A stretch of DNA of 64,000 nt. Origin: Chitinophaga pinensis (GTDB lineage Bacteria > Pseudomonadota > Gammaproteobacteria > Burkholderiales > SG8-41). The stretch lies in the NCBI GenBank assembly GCA_943329075.2, contig CALQCM020000012.1:24625-88624 (forward strand), given 5' to 3'. Position 1 is the first letter of the stretch. The number at the start of each line of letters is the position of its first letter. The position numbers and the translations under genes were made by a program. Positions 1 through 8,609 of the stretch are shown here, piece after piece. The notes under the pieces are model-generated. The model made no database searches, was not told the DNA's origin, and saw only the letters and a program-made list of their open reading frames with translations.

Positions 1-379
1 GCTCCAGCACCAGGCGCGCGACCGTCGTCAACTCGCGCAGCGTGACCTTGGCTTCGGTCGCCACCAGCGGGTTGGTCAGCCACACGCCGGTAAAAAATCC
101 GATTGTGTTGACGTCGCCTTTTTTCTCGGCGAGATAGGCCGCTGCCACCGAACCGTTGCCGCCGGTCTTGTTCACCACCTGCAGCCGCACCGGCACCAGC
201 TTTTCTTTTTCGATCATTGAGGCGACGGCGCGCGCCAGCGTGTCGCTGCCGCCACCGGGTCCGGTATGCACAACGACTTCAACCGGACGCGTCGGCTTCC
301 AGCCTTGCGCCACAACCGGTGCCGGCAATGCAACAACGCCGGCGATGCCGGCGGCAAGTATCAGGGTAGCAATCCGCAT
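1..379 (-). CDS. Bug/TctC-family tricarboxylate-binding receptor, C-terminus beyond window
   Basis: Periplasmic solute receptor of the tripartite tricarboxylate transporter (TTT) family. About 126 residues are visible: a signal peptide ending near PAPVVAQG, then the first lobe with a glycine-rich TGPGGGSDTLAR loop typical of the family. The ATG at 377-379 has an AGGAGG ribosome site just upstream. The remainder lies outside the window. It is the last gene of a VOC-TctB-TctA-TctC operon, 18 nt after TctA, so it is very likely the cognate receptor of that permease. It belongs to the same divergent subtype as the receptor at 8610-9581 (no DNRxGA motif). Confidence 0.9.
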   Translation of the reverse strand, partial: MRIATLILAAGIAGVVALPAPVVAQGWKPTRPVEVVVHTGPGGGSDTLARAVASMIEKEKLVPVRLQVVNKTGGNGSVAAAYLAEKKGDVNTIGFFTGVWLTNPLVATEAKVTLRELTTVARLVLE

Positions 380-397
380 AAGATCCTCCTGTTAAAT

Positions 398-1909
398 TTA
401 ATCTTCCGATTCGATCGCCTGCAGGCGCAGGCGGTTGAGACTGCCGAAGACGGGGACCAGCAGCACCAAAACAGCGATTACGAGCATGACGGCAGATATC
501 GGCCGCGCCACCAGTATCGTCAGGTCACCCTGCGACATCATCAAGGATTGGCGCAGGGCGCGCTCCATCGCATCACCGAGCACCAGGCCGAGCACCATGG
601 GCGCGGCCGGATAATCGAGCTTGCGCATGAGGTAACCAAGCAGGCCGAACGCCATCAGCATCGAGAGATCGAACAGACTGCTCGACACCGTGTAGACGCC
701 GACGATCGAAATGCCGAAGATCAACGGATACAGTATGTGCACCGGCAACCGCAGCAATTGCGCAAACACCGGCACCAGCGGCAGGTTCAACACCAGCAGC
801 ATGACGTTACCGATATACATGCTGGCAACCAGCCCCCAGAACAGGTCCGGATGTTCCTGGATCAGTAGCGGGCCGGGCTTGAAACCCCACAACACCAGCG
901 CCGCCAGAAGGATCGCCGTGGTGCCCGAACCCGGGATGCCAAGCGTCAGCAAGGGCACCAGCGCGCCGCCGGTTTCCGAGTTATTGGCGCCCTCGGGGGC
1001 GGCTACGCCCTCAATAACGCCGGTGCCGAACAGTTCGCGCCGCTTCGACACCGCTTTTTCGATGCCATAGGAAATAAACGAGGCAATCGTCGAGCCCGCA
1101 CCAGGCAGCACGCCGGTGATAAACCCAACGACCGAACCGTTAATAAAGGCAAAGCGGCAGTCTTTCAGGTCCTGCATGGTCGGCAGCAGATTACGCAGGC
1201 CTTTGGGCACCGGCAGCACCTGCGCCGACTCGCGCGTTTCCATGTTGCAGAACACCTCGCCCAGCGCAAAGATGCCGATGGCGACCACCACGAAATCGAT
1301 GCCGTCGAGCATCTCCATGTTGCCAAAGGTAAAGCGCGAGGTCGAACTGAACAGATCTGTGCCCATGGTAGCGATCCACAGCCCGACCAGCATGGCGAGC
1401 AGCGCCTTGATCATCGAGCGACCGGCGAGCAGCACCACCATCGCCAGGCCCAGCACCATCAGCGCAAAATATTCGGGCGAACTGAACGACAGCGCGAATT
1501 TTGCCAGCGGCGGCGCCACCAGCATCAGACCCAGCACACCGACGGTGCCGGCGATGAACGAGGCGATCGCCGCGATGCCGAGCGCCGCCCCCGCCCTGCC
1601 CTTGCGCGCCATCTGATAACCGTCGAGACAGGTCACTACCGACGCTGATTCGCCCGGCACATTGAGCAGGATCGAGGTGGTCGAGCCGCCGTACTTGGCG
1701 CCGTAATATATGCCGGACAGCATGATCATCGCGCTGGCCGGCGCCATCTGAAAGGTCAGCGGCAACAACATCGCAATCGTCGCCGGCGGTCCGAGGCCCG
1801 GCATGATACCGACGATGGTGCCGAGAAACACGCCGACGAAACACCACCACAGATTGATCGGCGCCAGCGCAACCGCAAATCCGTTCCACAGGCCGGTAAT
1901 AATATCCAT
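398..1909 (-). CDS. tctA: Tripartite tricarboxylate transporter large permease TctA
   Basis: Large membrane subunit of a TTT-type secondary transporter for carboxylates. The 503-residue protein is hydrophobic throughout, with roughly a dozen membrane segments. It carries the family signatures GIMPGLGPPATIAMLLPL near residues 34-51, GVLPGAGSTIASF mid-protein and LGIPGSGTTAILLAAL in the second half; the repeated PGxG loops reflect the internal duplication of the family. The ATG is preceded by AGGGCTGAC. It starts 7 nt after TctB and is followed by the receptor gene. It is the only TctA in the window although 16 receptor loci are present. The gene symbol is by family; the substrate is unknown. 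Confidence 0.95.
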   Translation of the reverse strand: MDIITGLWNGFAVALAPINLWWCFVGVFLGTIVGIMPGLGPPATIAMLLPLTFQMAPASAMIMLSGIYYGAKYGGSTTSILLNVPGESASVVTCLDGYQMARKGRAGAALGIAAIASFIAGTVGVLGLMLVAPPLAKFALSFSSPEYFALMVLGLAMVVLLAGRSMIKALLAMLVGLWIATMGTDLFSSTSRFTFGNMEMLDGIDFVVVAIGIFALGEVFCNMETRESAQVLPVPKGLRNLLPTMQDLKDCRFAFINGSVVGFITGVLPGAGSTIASFISYGIEKAVSKRRELFGTGVIEGVAAPEGANNSETGGALVPLLTLGIPGSGTTAILLAALVLWGFKPGPLLIQEHPDLFWGLVASMYIGNVMLLVLNLPLVPVFAQLLRLPVHILYPLIFGISIVGVYTVSSSLFDLSMLMAFGLLGYLMRKLDYPAAPMVLGLVLGDAMERALRQSLMMSQGDLTILVARPISAVMLVIAVLVLLVPVFGSLNRLRLQAIESED

Positions 1910-1916
1910 GTCAGCC

Positions 1917-2384
1917 CTAAAAACCGAACACGCCGACGGGCAGCGTCACACCCAACGCCGTCGGAAAAATCAGATGAAACCCGGCCGCACTCGTCACGGC
2001 GATCACCGCGGCACTTTTCAGCGGCCGCTGGTACATCACCGCCACCACCATAAACGTGAACAGCGCGTAGCTCAGCACGAAGCCAAGCAGTTTAAGCATT
2101 GCCACACAGACCACCAGTGCGGCCCACACCAGCAGCGCGCGCATGACACGCCGCCAGTCCATGGCGGTATCGGCGGTGGAACGCGCGCGCTTCACACTCG
2201 ACACGACGAGCGCCAGCGACAGCACGATCATGGCGATGCCGTACCACAACGGAAAGAACCCGGCACCGGGGCCGTCCGGCCCCAGATAATCCCAATGTTG
2301 CGCTTCAACGACGATGTAAACACCCAGCGCCGCCAGCGCCAGTCCGGACCAGAGGTCGCCGGTTTTCTGCGATTTTTCTTCCAT
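1917..2384 (-). CDS. tctB: Tripartite tricarboxylate transporter small permease TctB
   Basis: Small membrane subunit pairing with TctA. The 155-residue protein has about four hydrophobic helices and the DGPGAGFFPLWYG motif (about residues 30-42) characteristic of TctB. I start it at the ATG at 2382-2384 (MEEKSQKTG), which has an AAAGGA ribosome site; the frame is open upstream but encodes unrelated basic sequence overlapping the VOC gene. It is the second gene of the operon, between the VOC protein and TctA. Confidence 0.9.
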   Translation of the reverse strand: MEEKSQKTGDLWSGLALAALGVYIVVEAQHWDYLGPDGPGAGFFPLWYGIAMIVLSLALVVSSVKRARSTADTAMDWRRVMRALLVWAALVVCVAMLKLLGFVLSYALFTFMVVAVMYQRPLKSAAVIAVTSAAGFHLIFPTALGVTLPVGVFGF

Positions 2385-2425
2385 GCGATCCTTTGCGCCG
2401 TCGCTCAACGACGGCGCATCTGTGC

Positions 2426-2818
2426 TCAGACGAACTTGGGCTTCTTGTAACGCCCGATCGGCACGAGTTCGGCCACGGTGCCGCCGGGCGCGCGAAATTT
2501 GACCGGTATCACACCCGGGTCGCTGATGATTTCGCAACCGTAGGTCTTGATTTCGGCCGTCGACTTTTCGATGTCCTCGACTTCGACGGCGAAATGATGA
2601 ATGCAGGGCTTTTCACCCGATGCCTTCGATTCGGCCGACTGCGTGCCCTGGTCGTACTGGATCAGCGTAAAATCGATCGCGCCGTCGGACAGATGGCGCG
2701 ACAGGTGGTCACGCGTCTTGCGCGTTTCGACTTCGCGAAAGCCGAACACTTTTTCGTAAAACTCGGTGGTCTTTTCAAGGTCTTCGACCTTCAGTGCCAG
2801 ATGAACGATGCGGTTCAT
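2426..2818 (-). CDS. VOC (glyoxalase/extradiol dioxygenase-like) family protein
   Basis: A 130-residue vicinal-oxygen-chelate protein with two beta-alpha-beta-beta-beta modules. Likely metal ligands are His6 (MNRIVHLALKV), His74 or His75 (PCIHHFAVEVED) and Glu117 (GGTVAELVP), the usual glyoxalase I pattern. The start has a GGAGAT ribosome site. It is the first gene of the tct operon, 41 nt before TctB, so it may act on the transported acid or a product of it. Whether it isomerises, cleaves or epimerises cannot be decided from sequence. Confidence 0.88.
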   Translation of the reverse strand: MNRIVHLALKVEDLEKTTEFYEKVFGFREVETRKTRDHLSRHLSDGAIDFTLIQYDQGTQSAESKASGEKPCIHHFAVEVEDIEKSTAEIKTYGCEIISDPGVIPVKFRAPGGTVAELVPIGRYKKPKFV

Positions 2819-2936
2819 GGTATCTCCTGCAAGTGTGGTTACGGCAATTGGTGGAAGCCCCGGTCGCGGGCACCTCCCCGGCTCAAGCCAGGCCGCGACG
2901 TTCGCACAATGCGTCCCGCTGGCGCAAGGTTGCGAT

Positions 2937-2964
2937 GGTATACTAAGAGCGTAATATTATTGAA
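2937..2964 (-). promoter_or_regulatory. Possible sigma70-type promoter for the VOC-tctBAC operon
   Basis: Read on the minus strand: TTCAAT, 16 bases, then TATACC, in the most AT-rich part of the 236-bp region upstream of the VOC gene. The leader would be about 115 nt. Both hexamers are imperfect, so this is a weak call from base pattern only. Confidence 0.25.
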
Positions 2965-3054
2965 GCGGAAGCAAACCGTTTTTTCCGGTCTCTTCTGCCA
3001 GCGGCTCTAGTCCACATTCTGCCGCTTCCCGCGCATCACCACACCCCGAAAAAA

Positions 3055-3759
3055 TCAGCTGCCGACCACGAACCCCGCCGCGCACAATATGGGCTGCGCG
3101 CTGAATCCGGTCAGCCGCCGGATAAATTCGCGCGAGCGTTCCGGATGCGCCGAACGCACGGCAACGCCGGCCGTGTAGACCGCCATGTTCTGCACCGGGC
3201 CGGGCAACGGTCCGACCAGCGTGACGCCCGGATTGGCGAGAATTTCGGTGACCTGAGTAATGCCCATTTCGAGCAGACCGTCGCTCTGCGCCAGGTTCGC
3301 CATCGCCGCATAGCCGTTGGGAAAATACTGCAGGCGCGGCGTCACTTCAGCGACGACCCCCAGTTGGTCAAGCACCCTCAACACCACCTTGCCTGCGGTC
3401 GCCACCGCCGGGTCCGGGCAGACGATGCGCGTGGCCGCCAGTAGGTTTCCGCGCAACACATCAACGTTGCGCACATCGGGACGCGGCGTACCGGCACGCA
3501 CCGCGACACCGGTGCCGACCTTGCCCAGATCGACGCGCGTCGCCGCATTCACTTCGCCGGCGGCAATCAATTCATCGATCAACGCGGCGGTCAGTATGAT
3601 GATGTCGGCCGGCGCACCGGATAGAACGCGCGCCTTCATTGCCCCCACCGCACCGTATTCGGCGTGCATACGATTGCCGCTTTCGCGCTGAAACTTTGCC
3701 GCCAGTTGACTCACCACGGCCTGCCCGGCGCCGGCGCAGAAAATATTCAATGTCGTCAT
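3055..3759 (-). CDS. ModA-like periplasmic-binding-protein-fold protein without a signal peptide
   Basis: A 234-residue type-2 periplasmic-binding fold resembling molybdate-binding ModA: an N-terminal FCAGAGQAVVSQLAAKF, a GAVGAMKARV loop, then GAPADIIILTAALIDELIA. No signal peptide is present: the start MTTLNIFCAGAG runs directly into the first beta strand. No ModB/ModC transporter genes are nearby. The upstream neighbour is a small membrane protein, 12 nt away. It could be a cytoplasmic small-molecule sensor or a receptor whose leader was lost; ModA is a family resemblance, not a substrate claim. Confidence 0.75.
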   Translation of the reverse strand: MTTLNIFCAGAGQAVVSQLAAKFQRESGNRMHAEYGAVGAMKARVLSGAPADIIILTAALIDELIAAGEVNAATRVDLGKVGTGVAVRAGTPRPDVRNVDVLRGNLLAATRIVCPDPAVATAGKVVLRVLDQLGVVAEVTPRLQYFPNGYAAMANLAQSDGLLEMGITQVTEILANPGVTLVGPLPGPVQNMAVYTAGVAVRSAHPERSREFIRRLTGFSAQPILCAAGFVVGS

Positions 3760-3771
3760 GCTTCGCTCCCC

Positions 3772-4125
3772 TCAACGCTTCAAATCAGTTTCGTCCATAT
3801 GAAAACGGTGCAGTATCCGGTGCAGCACCGGCGCCAGCGTTACCGCCACGATGCTGATGAACACCAGGCCGCAAAACAGCGCGTACGCCGACGAAAATAG
3901 CTTTGCCTCATCGGTTTTCATCTCCGCCACCGGCCCCATGCCACCGAGGATCATGGAGGCATTGTGCAGCGCATCGATCCAGGCAAGGCCGGCGATCTGA
4001 TGATAACCGAGCACGCCGATCGCCAGCGCGGCCGTCGCAATCGCCACCGACACCGCCACGGATGCAATCACCCGCCGCACAAAACGCGGCCGCGGGATGA
4101 CCTTCTGATGCCGGTTTTCAAACAT
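3772..4125 (-). CDS. Small two-helix membrane protein of unknown function
   Basis: A 117-residue protein with a basic N-terminus, a first membrane helix (about residues 18-40), a middle segment containing NASMILGGMGPV, a second helix (about 75-98), and a His/Arg-rich tail (HRILHRFH). The helix-loop-helix layout with a glycine-rich re-entrant-like stretch recalls two-helix ion channels, but no potassium selectivity motif is present. I prefer the ATG at 4123-4125 to an upstream TTG. It probably shares a transcript with the ModA-like gene 12 nt downstream. Confidence 0.6.
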   Translation of the reverse strand: MFENRHQKVIPRPRFVRRVIASVAVSVAIATAALAIGVLGYHQIAGLAWIDALHNASMILGGMGPVAEMKTDEAKLFSSAYALFCGLVFISIVAVTLAPVLHRILHRFHMDETDLKR

Positions 4126-4246
4126 GGTGTTTGCGCGCAATCCCGGATGGACGGAGCGTGCTCCTGAACGTGAAGTTTAACATGCGCGACTGTTGCAACC
4201 CGCAGCGGCGGTTGACTTGCATCGCGTTCGTTGCACAATGGCATGT

Positions 4247-4567
4247 ATGAAACACGTCTTCACCGCCAAACATCCGACTGAGGCGCATTTGATCCGTGGC
4301 ATGCTTGAAGCTGAAGGCATACGCGCCGAAGTGCGCGGCGACCAGCTCTACGGCGCTTTTGGTGAACTGCCGGTGCTGCCGACGGTGTGGATCCTCGACG
4401 CGTCGGCCGATGCCGAGGCGCAGCGGCTGGTCGGCGAATTTCTGCGCGGCACGCCGGCCTGGCGGCACCGTCACGAACGCTGGACCTGCGCGCAATGCGG
4501 CGAAGCGCTGGAGGGCCAGTTCACCGATTGCTGGAACTGCGGTGCGGCGCGCCCGGCCATCGCCTGA
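4247..4567 (+). CDS. DUF2007-type protein with C-terminal zinc ribbon
   Basis: A 106-residue cytoplasmic protein. The N-terminal half (MKHVFTAKHPTEAHLIRGML...) matches the DUF2007 'putative signal transducing protein' family. The C-terminal half carries two CxxC pairs (CAQC and CWNC), a likely zinc ribbon. ATG 4247 fits the family start; an in-frame ATG lies 9 nt upstream. Divergent from the small membrane protein. The function of the family is not known. Confidence 0.75.
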   Translation: MKHVFTAKHPTEAHLIRGMLEAEGIRAEVRGDQLYGAFGELPVLPTVWILDASADAEAQRLVGEFLRGTPAWRHRHERWTCAQCGEALEGQFTDCWNCGAARPAIA

Positions 4568-4577
4568 ACCGGCGCGC

Positions 4578-4608
4578 AAAAAAAAGGCCGCGCAGGGACT
4601 GCGCGGCC
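4578..4608 (-). terminator. Rho-independent terminator for the OYE operon
   Basis: Perfect 10-bp stem GGCCGCGCAG / CTGCGCGGCC with a 3-nt loop at 4586-4608. On the minus strand it is followed at once by an eight-base T tract (4585-4578). It lies about 90 nt after the stop of the minus-strand flavin oxidoreductase. Confidence 0.8.
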
Positions 4609-4700
4609 GGAATGTCTTGCTGGAGATAATGCAAAGCCACAATAGCGCGTCGGCACTGCCCTGCAATCTGTAGTCGGGCGTACGTAGCTTCGCTTAGCGC

Positions 4701-5840
4701 TCAGAACACATCGCCGCGCTCGTATTGCGGGGGCCAGGCGATTTTCGCTTTCAACACCTTTGCCGCATGCAACGGCCAATACGGGTCGTTCAACAGCGCA
4801 CGCGCCATGATGACGAGATCGGCCTGCCCGCTGGCAACGATATGTTCGGCGAGATTCGGCGCGCTGATCATGCCGACGGCGCCGGTGGCGATGCCGGTGC
4901 GACGTTTGAGGTCAGCGGCGAAATGCGTCTGGTAGCCCGGATACAACGGGATTTTCTGGCGCGGATCGAGGCCCCCGCTCGAACTGTCGATCAAATCAAC
5001 CTTGCCGCCGTCTTTGAGCAACTGCACCAGTTTGGCCGTGTCGTCGAAGGCAATGCCACCCTCCACCCAGTCGACGCAGGACAGGCGCACGAACAACGGC
5101 TTGTCGTCCGGCCATTCGCTGCGCGTGGCGTCGATCACTTCAAGCAGAAAGCGGATGCGGTTGTCAAAACTGCCGCCGTACTGGTCGCTGCGCTGGTTCG
5201 ACAGCGGCGAGAGAAACTGGTGGATCAGATAACCATGCGCACCGTGCAATTCGATGATGTCGAAACCGGCTTGGTGCGCGCGCCGCGCGCTGGCGGCAAA
5301 ACCGTCGATCGCTGCTTTCACCGTGGCGAGGTCCATTGCCTGCGGCGGACGCTGCCCTTCGCTGAACGTCAAGGCAGAGGCAGAAACGTTTTCCCAACCG
5401 CCTTCGGCCAATGAGAGTTGTTTGCCGCCCTGCCACGGCGCCGCGCATGAAGCCTTGCGGCCGGCATGACCGATCTGCACCGCCGCCAGCGCGCCCTGTG
5501 CCTTGATCAGTTTGACGATGCGCGCGAAAGCATCGCGCTGTTCGTCGTTCCACAAACCGGTGCAACCCGGTGTAATGCGTCCGCGCGCCTCGGTATTGGT
5601 CGCTTCCGCGCAGACGATGCCGGCGCCACCGGCCGCACGCGAACCGAGGTGCTGCAAATGCCAGTCGTTCGGCACGCCATCGACGGCCGAGTACTGGCAC
5701 ATCGGCGAGACCATGATGCGGTTGCGCGACGTAACGGAACGAAAGCTGATCGGGCGGAACAGGTGCGGCATGCCATCGCGCTGGTGAATTTTGCGGCCGT
5801 CGGTGGCCGGCGTCGCTTGTGCTTGTGTGCTTGTTGTCAT
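4701..5840 (-). CDS. Old Yellow Enzyme-family NADH:flavin oxidoreductase
   Basis: FMN-dependent ene-reductase of the YqjM/XenA class, a TIM barrel of about 360 residues. Visible motifs: MVSPMCQYSA near the N-terminus, QIGHAGRKAS, the substrate-anchoring His pair in IELHGAHGYLIHQFLSP, and the family signature DQYGGSFDNRIRF. The ATG at 5840 has a GGGA site; the family-like start MPHLFRPISF at 5771 has none, so the first 23 residues are uncertain. It is downstream of TarD with a repeat element between. It probably reduces an activated C=C bond; the substrate is unknown. Confidence 0.9.
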   Translation of the reverse strand: MTTSTQAQATPATDGRKIHQRDGMPHLFRPISFRSVTSRNRIMVSPMCQYSAVDGVPNDWHLQHLGSRAAGGAGIVCAEATNTEARGRITPGCTGLWNDEQRDAFARIVKLIKAQGALAAVQIGHAGRKASCAAPWQGGKQLSLAEGGWENVSASALTFSEGQRPPQAMDLATVKAAIDGFAASARRAHQAGFDIIELHGAHGYLIHQFLSPLSNQRSDQYGGSFDNRIRFLLEVIDATRSEWPDDKPLFVRLSCVDWVEGGIAFDDTAKLVQLLKDGGKVDLIDSSSGGLDPRQKIPLYPGYQTHFAADLKRRTGIATGAVGMISAPNLAEHIVASGQADLVIMARALLNDPYWPLHAAKVLKAKIAWPPQYERGDVF

Positions 5841-5866
5841 CGTTATTCCCGGTTGTCCCAATTTTT

Positions 5867-5947
5867 CGTCACTCCCGCGAAAGCGGGAGTCCAGAATTTT
5901 ATTCGCGCTACGTCAACAACTGGATTCCCGCTTACGCGGAAATGACG
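5867..5947. repeat. Dispersed inverted-repeat element, copy 1
   Basis: Two roughly 28-bp arms facing each other: CGTCACTCCCGCGAAAGCGG... on the left and a complementary arm ending CGCGGAAATGACG on the right, each containing its own short CCCGC...GCGGG hairpin. Related copies are at 16610, 19743, 51493 and 53493. This is the miniature, non-coding type common in betaproteobacterial intergenic DNA. Here it separates tarD from the OYE gene. Confidence 0.85.
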
Positions 5948-5975
5948 TTGCCAATAAGCATTCAGCAATCTGTCG

Positions 5976-7139
5976 CTATGCAAGACTGCGCATCACCGCA
6001 TAAAGCTTCGCCTTCGCCTCAAACCCTACACCCGGCACCTGCGGCAGTCCAACATATCCGTTTTCGACCGGCGTCTCGTCCGCAAAACCACCGAAAGGCT
6101 GAAACACATCCGGGTAGGACTCATTGCCGCCGAGCCCGAGGCCCGCAGCGATATTCAGCGACATCTGATGTCCGCCGTGTGGAATGCAACGGCGCGGCGA
6201 CCACGCGTTGGCTTTCAGCATCTCGACGGTGCGCAGATACTCGACAAGCCCGTACGACAACGCGCAATCGAACTGCAGCCAGTCGCGCTCGGCGCGCATG
6301 CCGCCGTGGCGGATCAAATTGCGCGCGTCGAGCGTCGAGAACAGGTTTTCACCGGTCGCCATCGGGCCTTTGTAGTGGCTGGCGAGTTCAGCCTGCAATT
6401 GAAAGTCGAGCGGGTCCCCCGCCTCTTCGTACCAAAATAGCCCATAGGGTTCGAGCGCTCGCGCGTATTCGATTGCGGTTTTGAGATCGAAACGTCCATT
6501 CGCATCGACGGCGACATTTTTGCCGGCGCCGGCGATCTTGATCACGGCTTCGATACGTTTGATGTCCTCAGCCAGCGACGCACCGCCGATTTTCATTTTT
6601 ACCACGCTGTAACCGAGATCAAGATACTTCTTCATCTCGTCCTGCAGTGCGGTAAGGTTCTTACTCGGATAGTAATAACCGCCGGCCGCGTAAATGAACA
6701 CCTTGTCGTCGACCGCGCCGCCACGGTAACGTTCGCCAAGCACACGATACAATGGTTTGTTCTCGATCTTGGCCACCGCGTCCCACACCGCCATATCGAG
6801 CACGCCGACGGCGACCGAGCGTTCGCCATGGCCGCCGGGCTTTTCATTCGCCATCAGCGTCGCCCACACCTTGTGCGGGTCGAGGTTGTCGCCGGCGTCG
6901 TTCACCAGTGCGGCCGGCGCGGCCTCCATCAGACGCGGAATGAAGCGTTCGCGCAGCAGGCCGGCCTGCGCGTAGCGACCGTTGGAATTGAAACCGTAAC
7001 CCGTGACGAATTTGCCGTCGCGCTTGACGTCAGTAACCACGGCGACAACGCTCGCTGTCATCTTGCTGAAGTCGATATAGGCATTGCTGATCGCCGAATT
7101 GAGCGGTGCGACGGCCTGACGAATTGCGGTGATTCTCAT
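5976..7139 (-). CDS. tarD: D(-)-tartrate dehydratase, enolase superfamily
   Basis: Mg-dependent dehydratase predicted to convert D-tartrate to oxaloacetate. The 387-residue protein starts MRITAIRQAVAPLNSAI, very like Bradyrhizobium japonicum TarD. Expected active-site residues fall in place one number off that enzyme as I recall it: Lys181 and Lys183 (VVKMKIGG), metal ligands Asp212 (VAVDANGRFD), Glu238 (WYEEAGDP) and Glu264 (ATGENLFS), and His321 (CIPHGGHQM). Its ATG overlaps the stop of the upstream MmgE/PrpD gene by 4 nt (ATGA), so the two are translationally coupled. Confidence 0.9.
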   Translation of the reverse strand: MRITAIRQAVAPLNSAISNAYIDFSKMTASVVAVVTDVKRDGKFVTGYGFNSNGRYAQAGLLRERFIPRLMEAAPAALVNDAGDNLDPHKVWATLMANEKPGGHGERSVAVGVLDMAVWDAVAKIENKPLYRVLGERYRGGAVDDKVFIYAAGGYYYPSKNLTALQDEMKKYLDLGYSVVKMKIGGASLAEDIKRIEAVIKIAGAGKNVAVDANGRFDLKTAIEYARALEPYGLFWYEEAGDPLDFQLQAELASHYKGPMATGENLFSTLDARNLIRHGGMRAERDWLQFDCALSYGLVEYLRTVEMLKANAWSPRRCIPHGGHQMSLNIAAGLGLGGNESYPDVFQPFGGFADETPVENGYVGLPQVPGVGFEAKAKLYAVMRSLA

Positions 7140-8497
7140 ACCGCCCCCTTGATGGCCATCAAATCGATCAACTGCCCGATGTCGGCCAGCGTGTCGAGTT
7201 TCCACACGGTTTCCAGTATGCGATCGGCCTGCCCCGCTTCCAGCCGGCCTGCGGTGAGTTCCCGGAATTTATGCTCGACCTCGTTGTCCGACAGCGGATT
7301 TTTGGCATGTCCCTTGAAGTATTCGACCGACGCACTGTGCTGTTTGCCGTCCTGCATCGTCACTTCAATGACGCAGGGCCATTTCACCGGATGCAGTTGG
7401 GTAAATTCGGGTTTCTCGCGCAGGATCATGCGTTTCATCAGATCCGCAATGCGTGGATCGCGCAGCCGGTCTTCATCAAAACTCTTTTCACTGATAGTGC
7501 CGTCGATCAACGCGGCGGCAATGATATACGGCAGACTGTGATCGGCCGTTTCACGCGTGCCAGGTTGCCACAGCGGTGACGCGCGATTGGTATAACGGTT
7601 GGCCACCCAGTAACTGTCGACCACGATCGATTCGATCTCTGCCGGCTTGACCTTGCCGTGTAATTCAATCGCAACCGCAATCGGACTCTGCGAATGCACC
7701 ACCGCCGGAAAATATTTGAGATGGGTTTCGCACACGCGGAACGGCCCGCCGCGTCCGCCGAACGGCGCCCACTCGAACTTGCCCACCGCGTGCTGCAAAC
7801 CGGCCTTGCCCACAATCGCGTCGTCGGGCCCGGTCAGGCCCGCTTCAGCGAGAGTCGCCGCAAACACGCCGTTGCGCGCCGCATTGGCGGCGGCGCAACC
7901 TTTCCAGTGCGACAACTCACCCATGCGCGTCTGTTCCAGCGCCAGGTTGGGCGTGACCGCCAGCGCGATGGCCTGCCCGATACGGGCGGCGTCGAGTTTG
8001 AGCAATTTCGCCGCCGACAATGCACCGCCCACCACACCGAAGAGCACGTAGTCCCAGCCCTGCTCGCGCGGCAGGATGTCCGAGAAATTACAGAAACCCT
8101 CGTAGGCCAGCGTCGTCGCCAGAATGATTGCCTTGCCGTCGGCGTGCACCGATTCGCCCAGTGCCAGCACGCCGGCGAAGGTGTCGCTCGGATGCCCGCT
8201 GTTCTTGTTGAAGTAGGCGTCGTTGAAATCGGCATAACGCAGCATGGTGCCGTTGGCAAAGGCGGCGTGTTCGGCACTGGTTTTTTTCAGCGTGCCGAAA
8301 ATGCGCGCCGGTGCGTCGCTTGAATAACGTCCGGCCACCGCGCGCGCGATACGCGCCGGCTCGGCGTCGAAGGCGCCGATGGCACAGCCCAGCGTGTCGA
8401 TCAGCTTGCGTTTGCATTCATGCACGACCTCGTCAGGCAACTCGCCATAGGAAAGCCCTGCGGCGTACTCGCTCAATTCGCGGATGCGTGGGTCCAT
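7136..8497 (-). CDS. MmgE/PrpD family protein
   Basis: A 453-residue member of the MmgE/PrpD family, which includes 2-methylcitrate dehydratase and cis-aconitate decarboxylase. It has the typical start RELSEYAAGLSYGELPDEVV, a KLIDTLGCAIGAF helix, a GTMLRYADFNDAYF active-site-like segment and the HPSDTFAGVLALGE stretch. I start at ATG 8497; the frame is open further but encodes no family sequence. It is the first gene of an operon with tarD, which suggests a role in hydroxy-dicarboxylate use, perhaps dehydrating or isomerising a relative of tartrate. It is only distantly similar to the second MmgE/PrpD at 11547-12926. Confidence 0.88.
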   Translation of the reverse strand: MDPRIRELSEYAAGLSYGELPDEVVHECKRKLIDTLGCAIGAFDAEPARIARAVAGRYSSDAPARIFGTLKKTSAEHAAFANGTMLRYADFNDAYFNKNSGHPSDTFAGVLALGESVHADGKAIILATTLAYEGFCNFSDILPREQGWDYVLFGVVGGALSAAKLLKLDAARIGQAIALAVTPNLALEQTRMGELSHWKGCAAANAARNGVFAATLAEAGLTGPDDAIVGKAGLQHAVGKFEWAPFGGRGGPFRVCETHLKYFPAVVHSQSPIAVAIELHGKVKPAEIESIVVDSYWVANRYTNRASPLWQPGTRETADHSLPYIIAAALIDGTISEKSFDEDRLRDPRIADLMKRMILREKPEFTQLHPVKWPCVIEVTMQDGKQHSASVEYFKGHAKNPLSDNEVEHKFRELTAGRLEAGQADRILETVWKLDTLADIGQLIDLMAIKGAV

Positions 8498-8559
8498 GGA
8501 TTTCGGTGCTTTTCGGCTATGCGGCGCGCGCGAATGCGCTGCACCGTGACAGTGGAATT

Positions 8560-8573
8560 CTAGCATGTGCTAG
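8560..8573. promoter_or_regulatory. Perfect 14-bp palindrome in a divergent promoter region
   Basis: CTAGCA-TG-TGCTAG lies between the divergent MmgE/PrpD-tarD operon and the Bug gene at 8610. Its position and symmetry suggest an operator shared by both directions. No dedicated regulator gene is adjacent, so this is inference. Confidence 0.35.
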
Positions 8574-8609
8574 CATCCTGCTCCCGCATTCACCCCCCTA
8601 CAAACCACC

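Noticed and set aside
2931..2957. Plus-strand TTGCGA/TAATAT promoter-like pair
   Set aside because: No plus-strand gene follows; the same AT-rich bases fit better as a minus-strand promoter.
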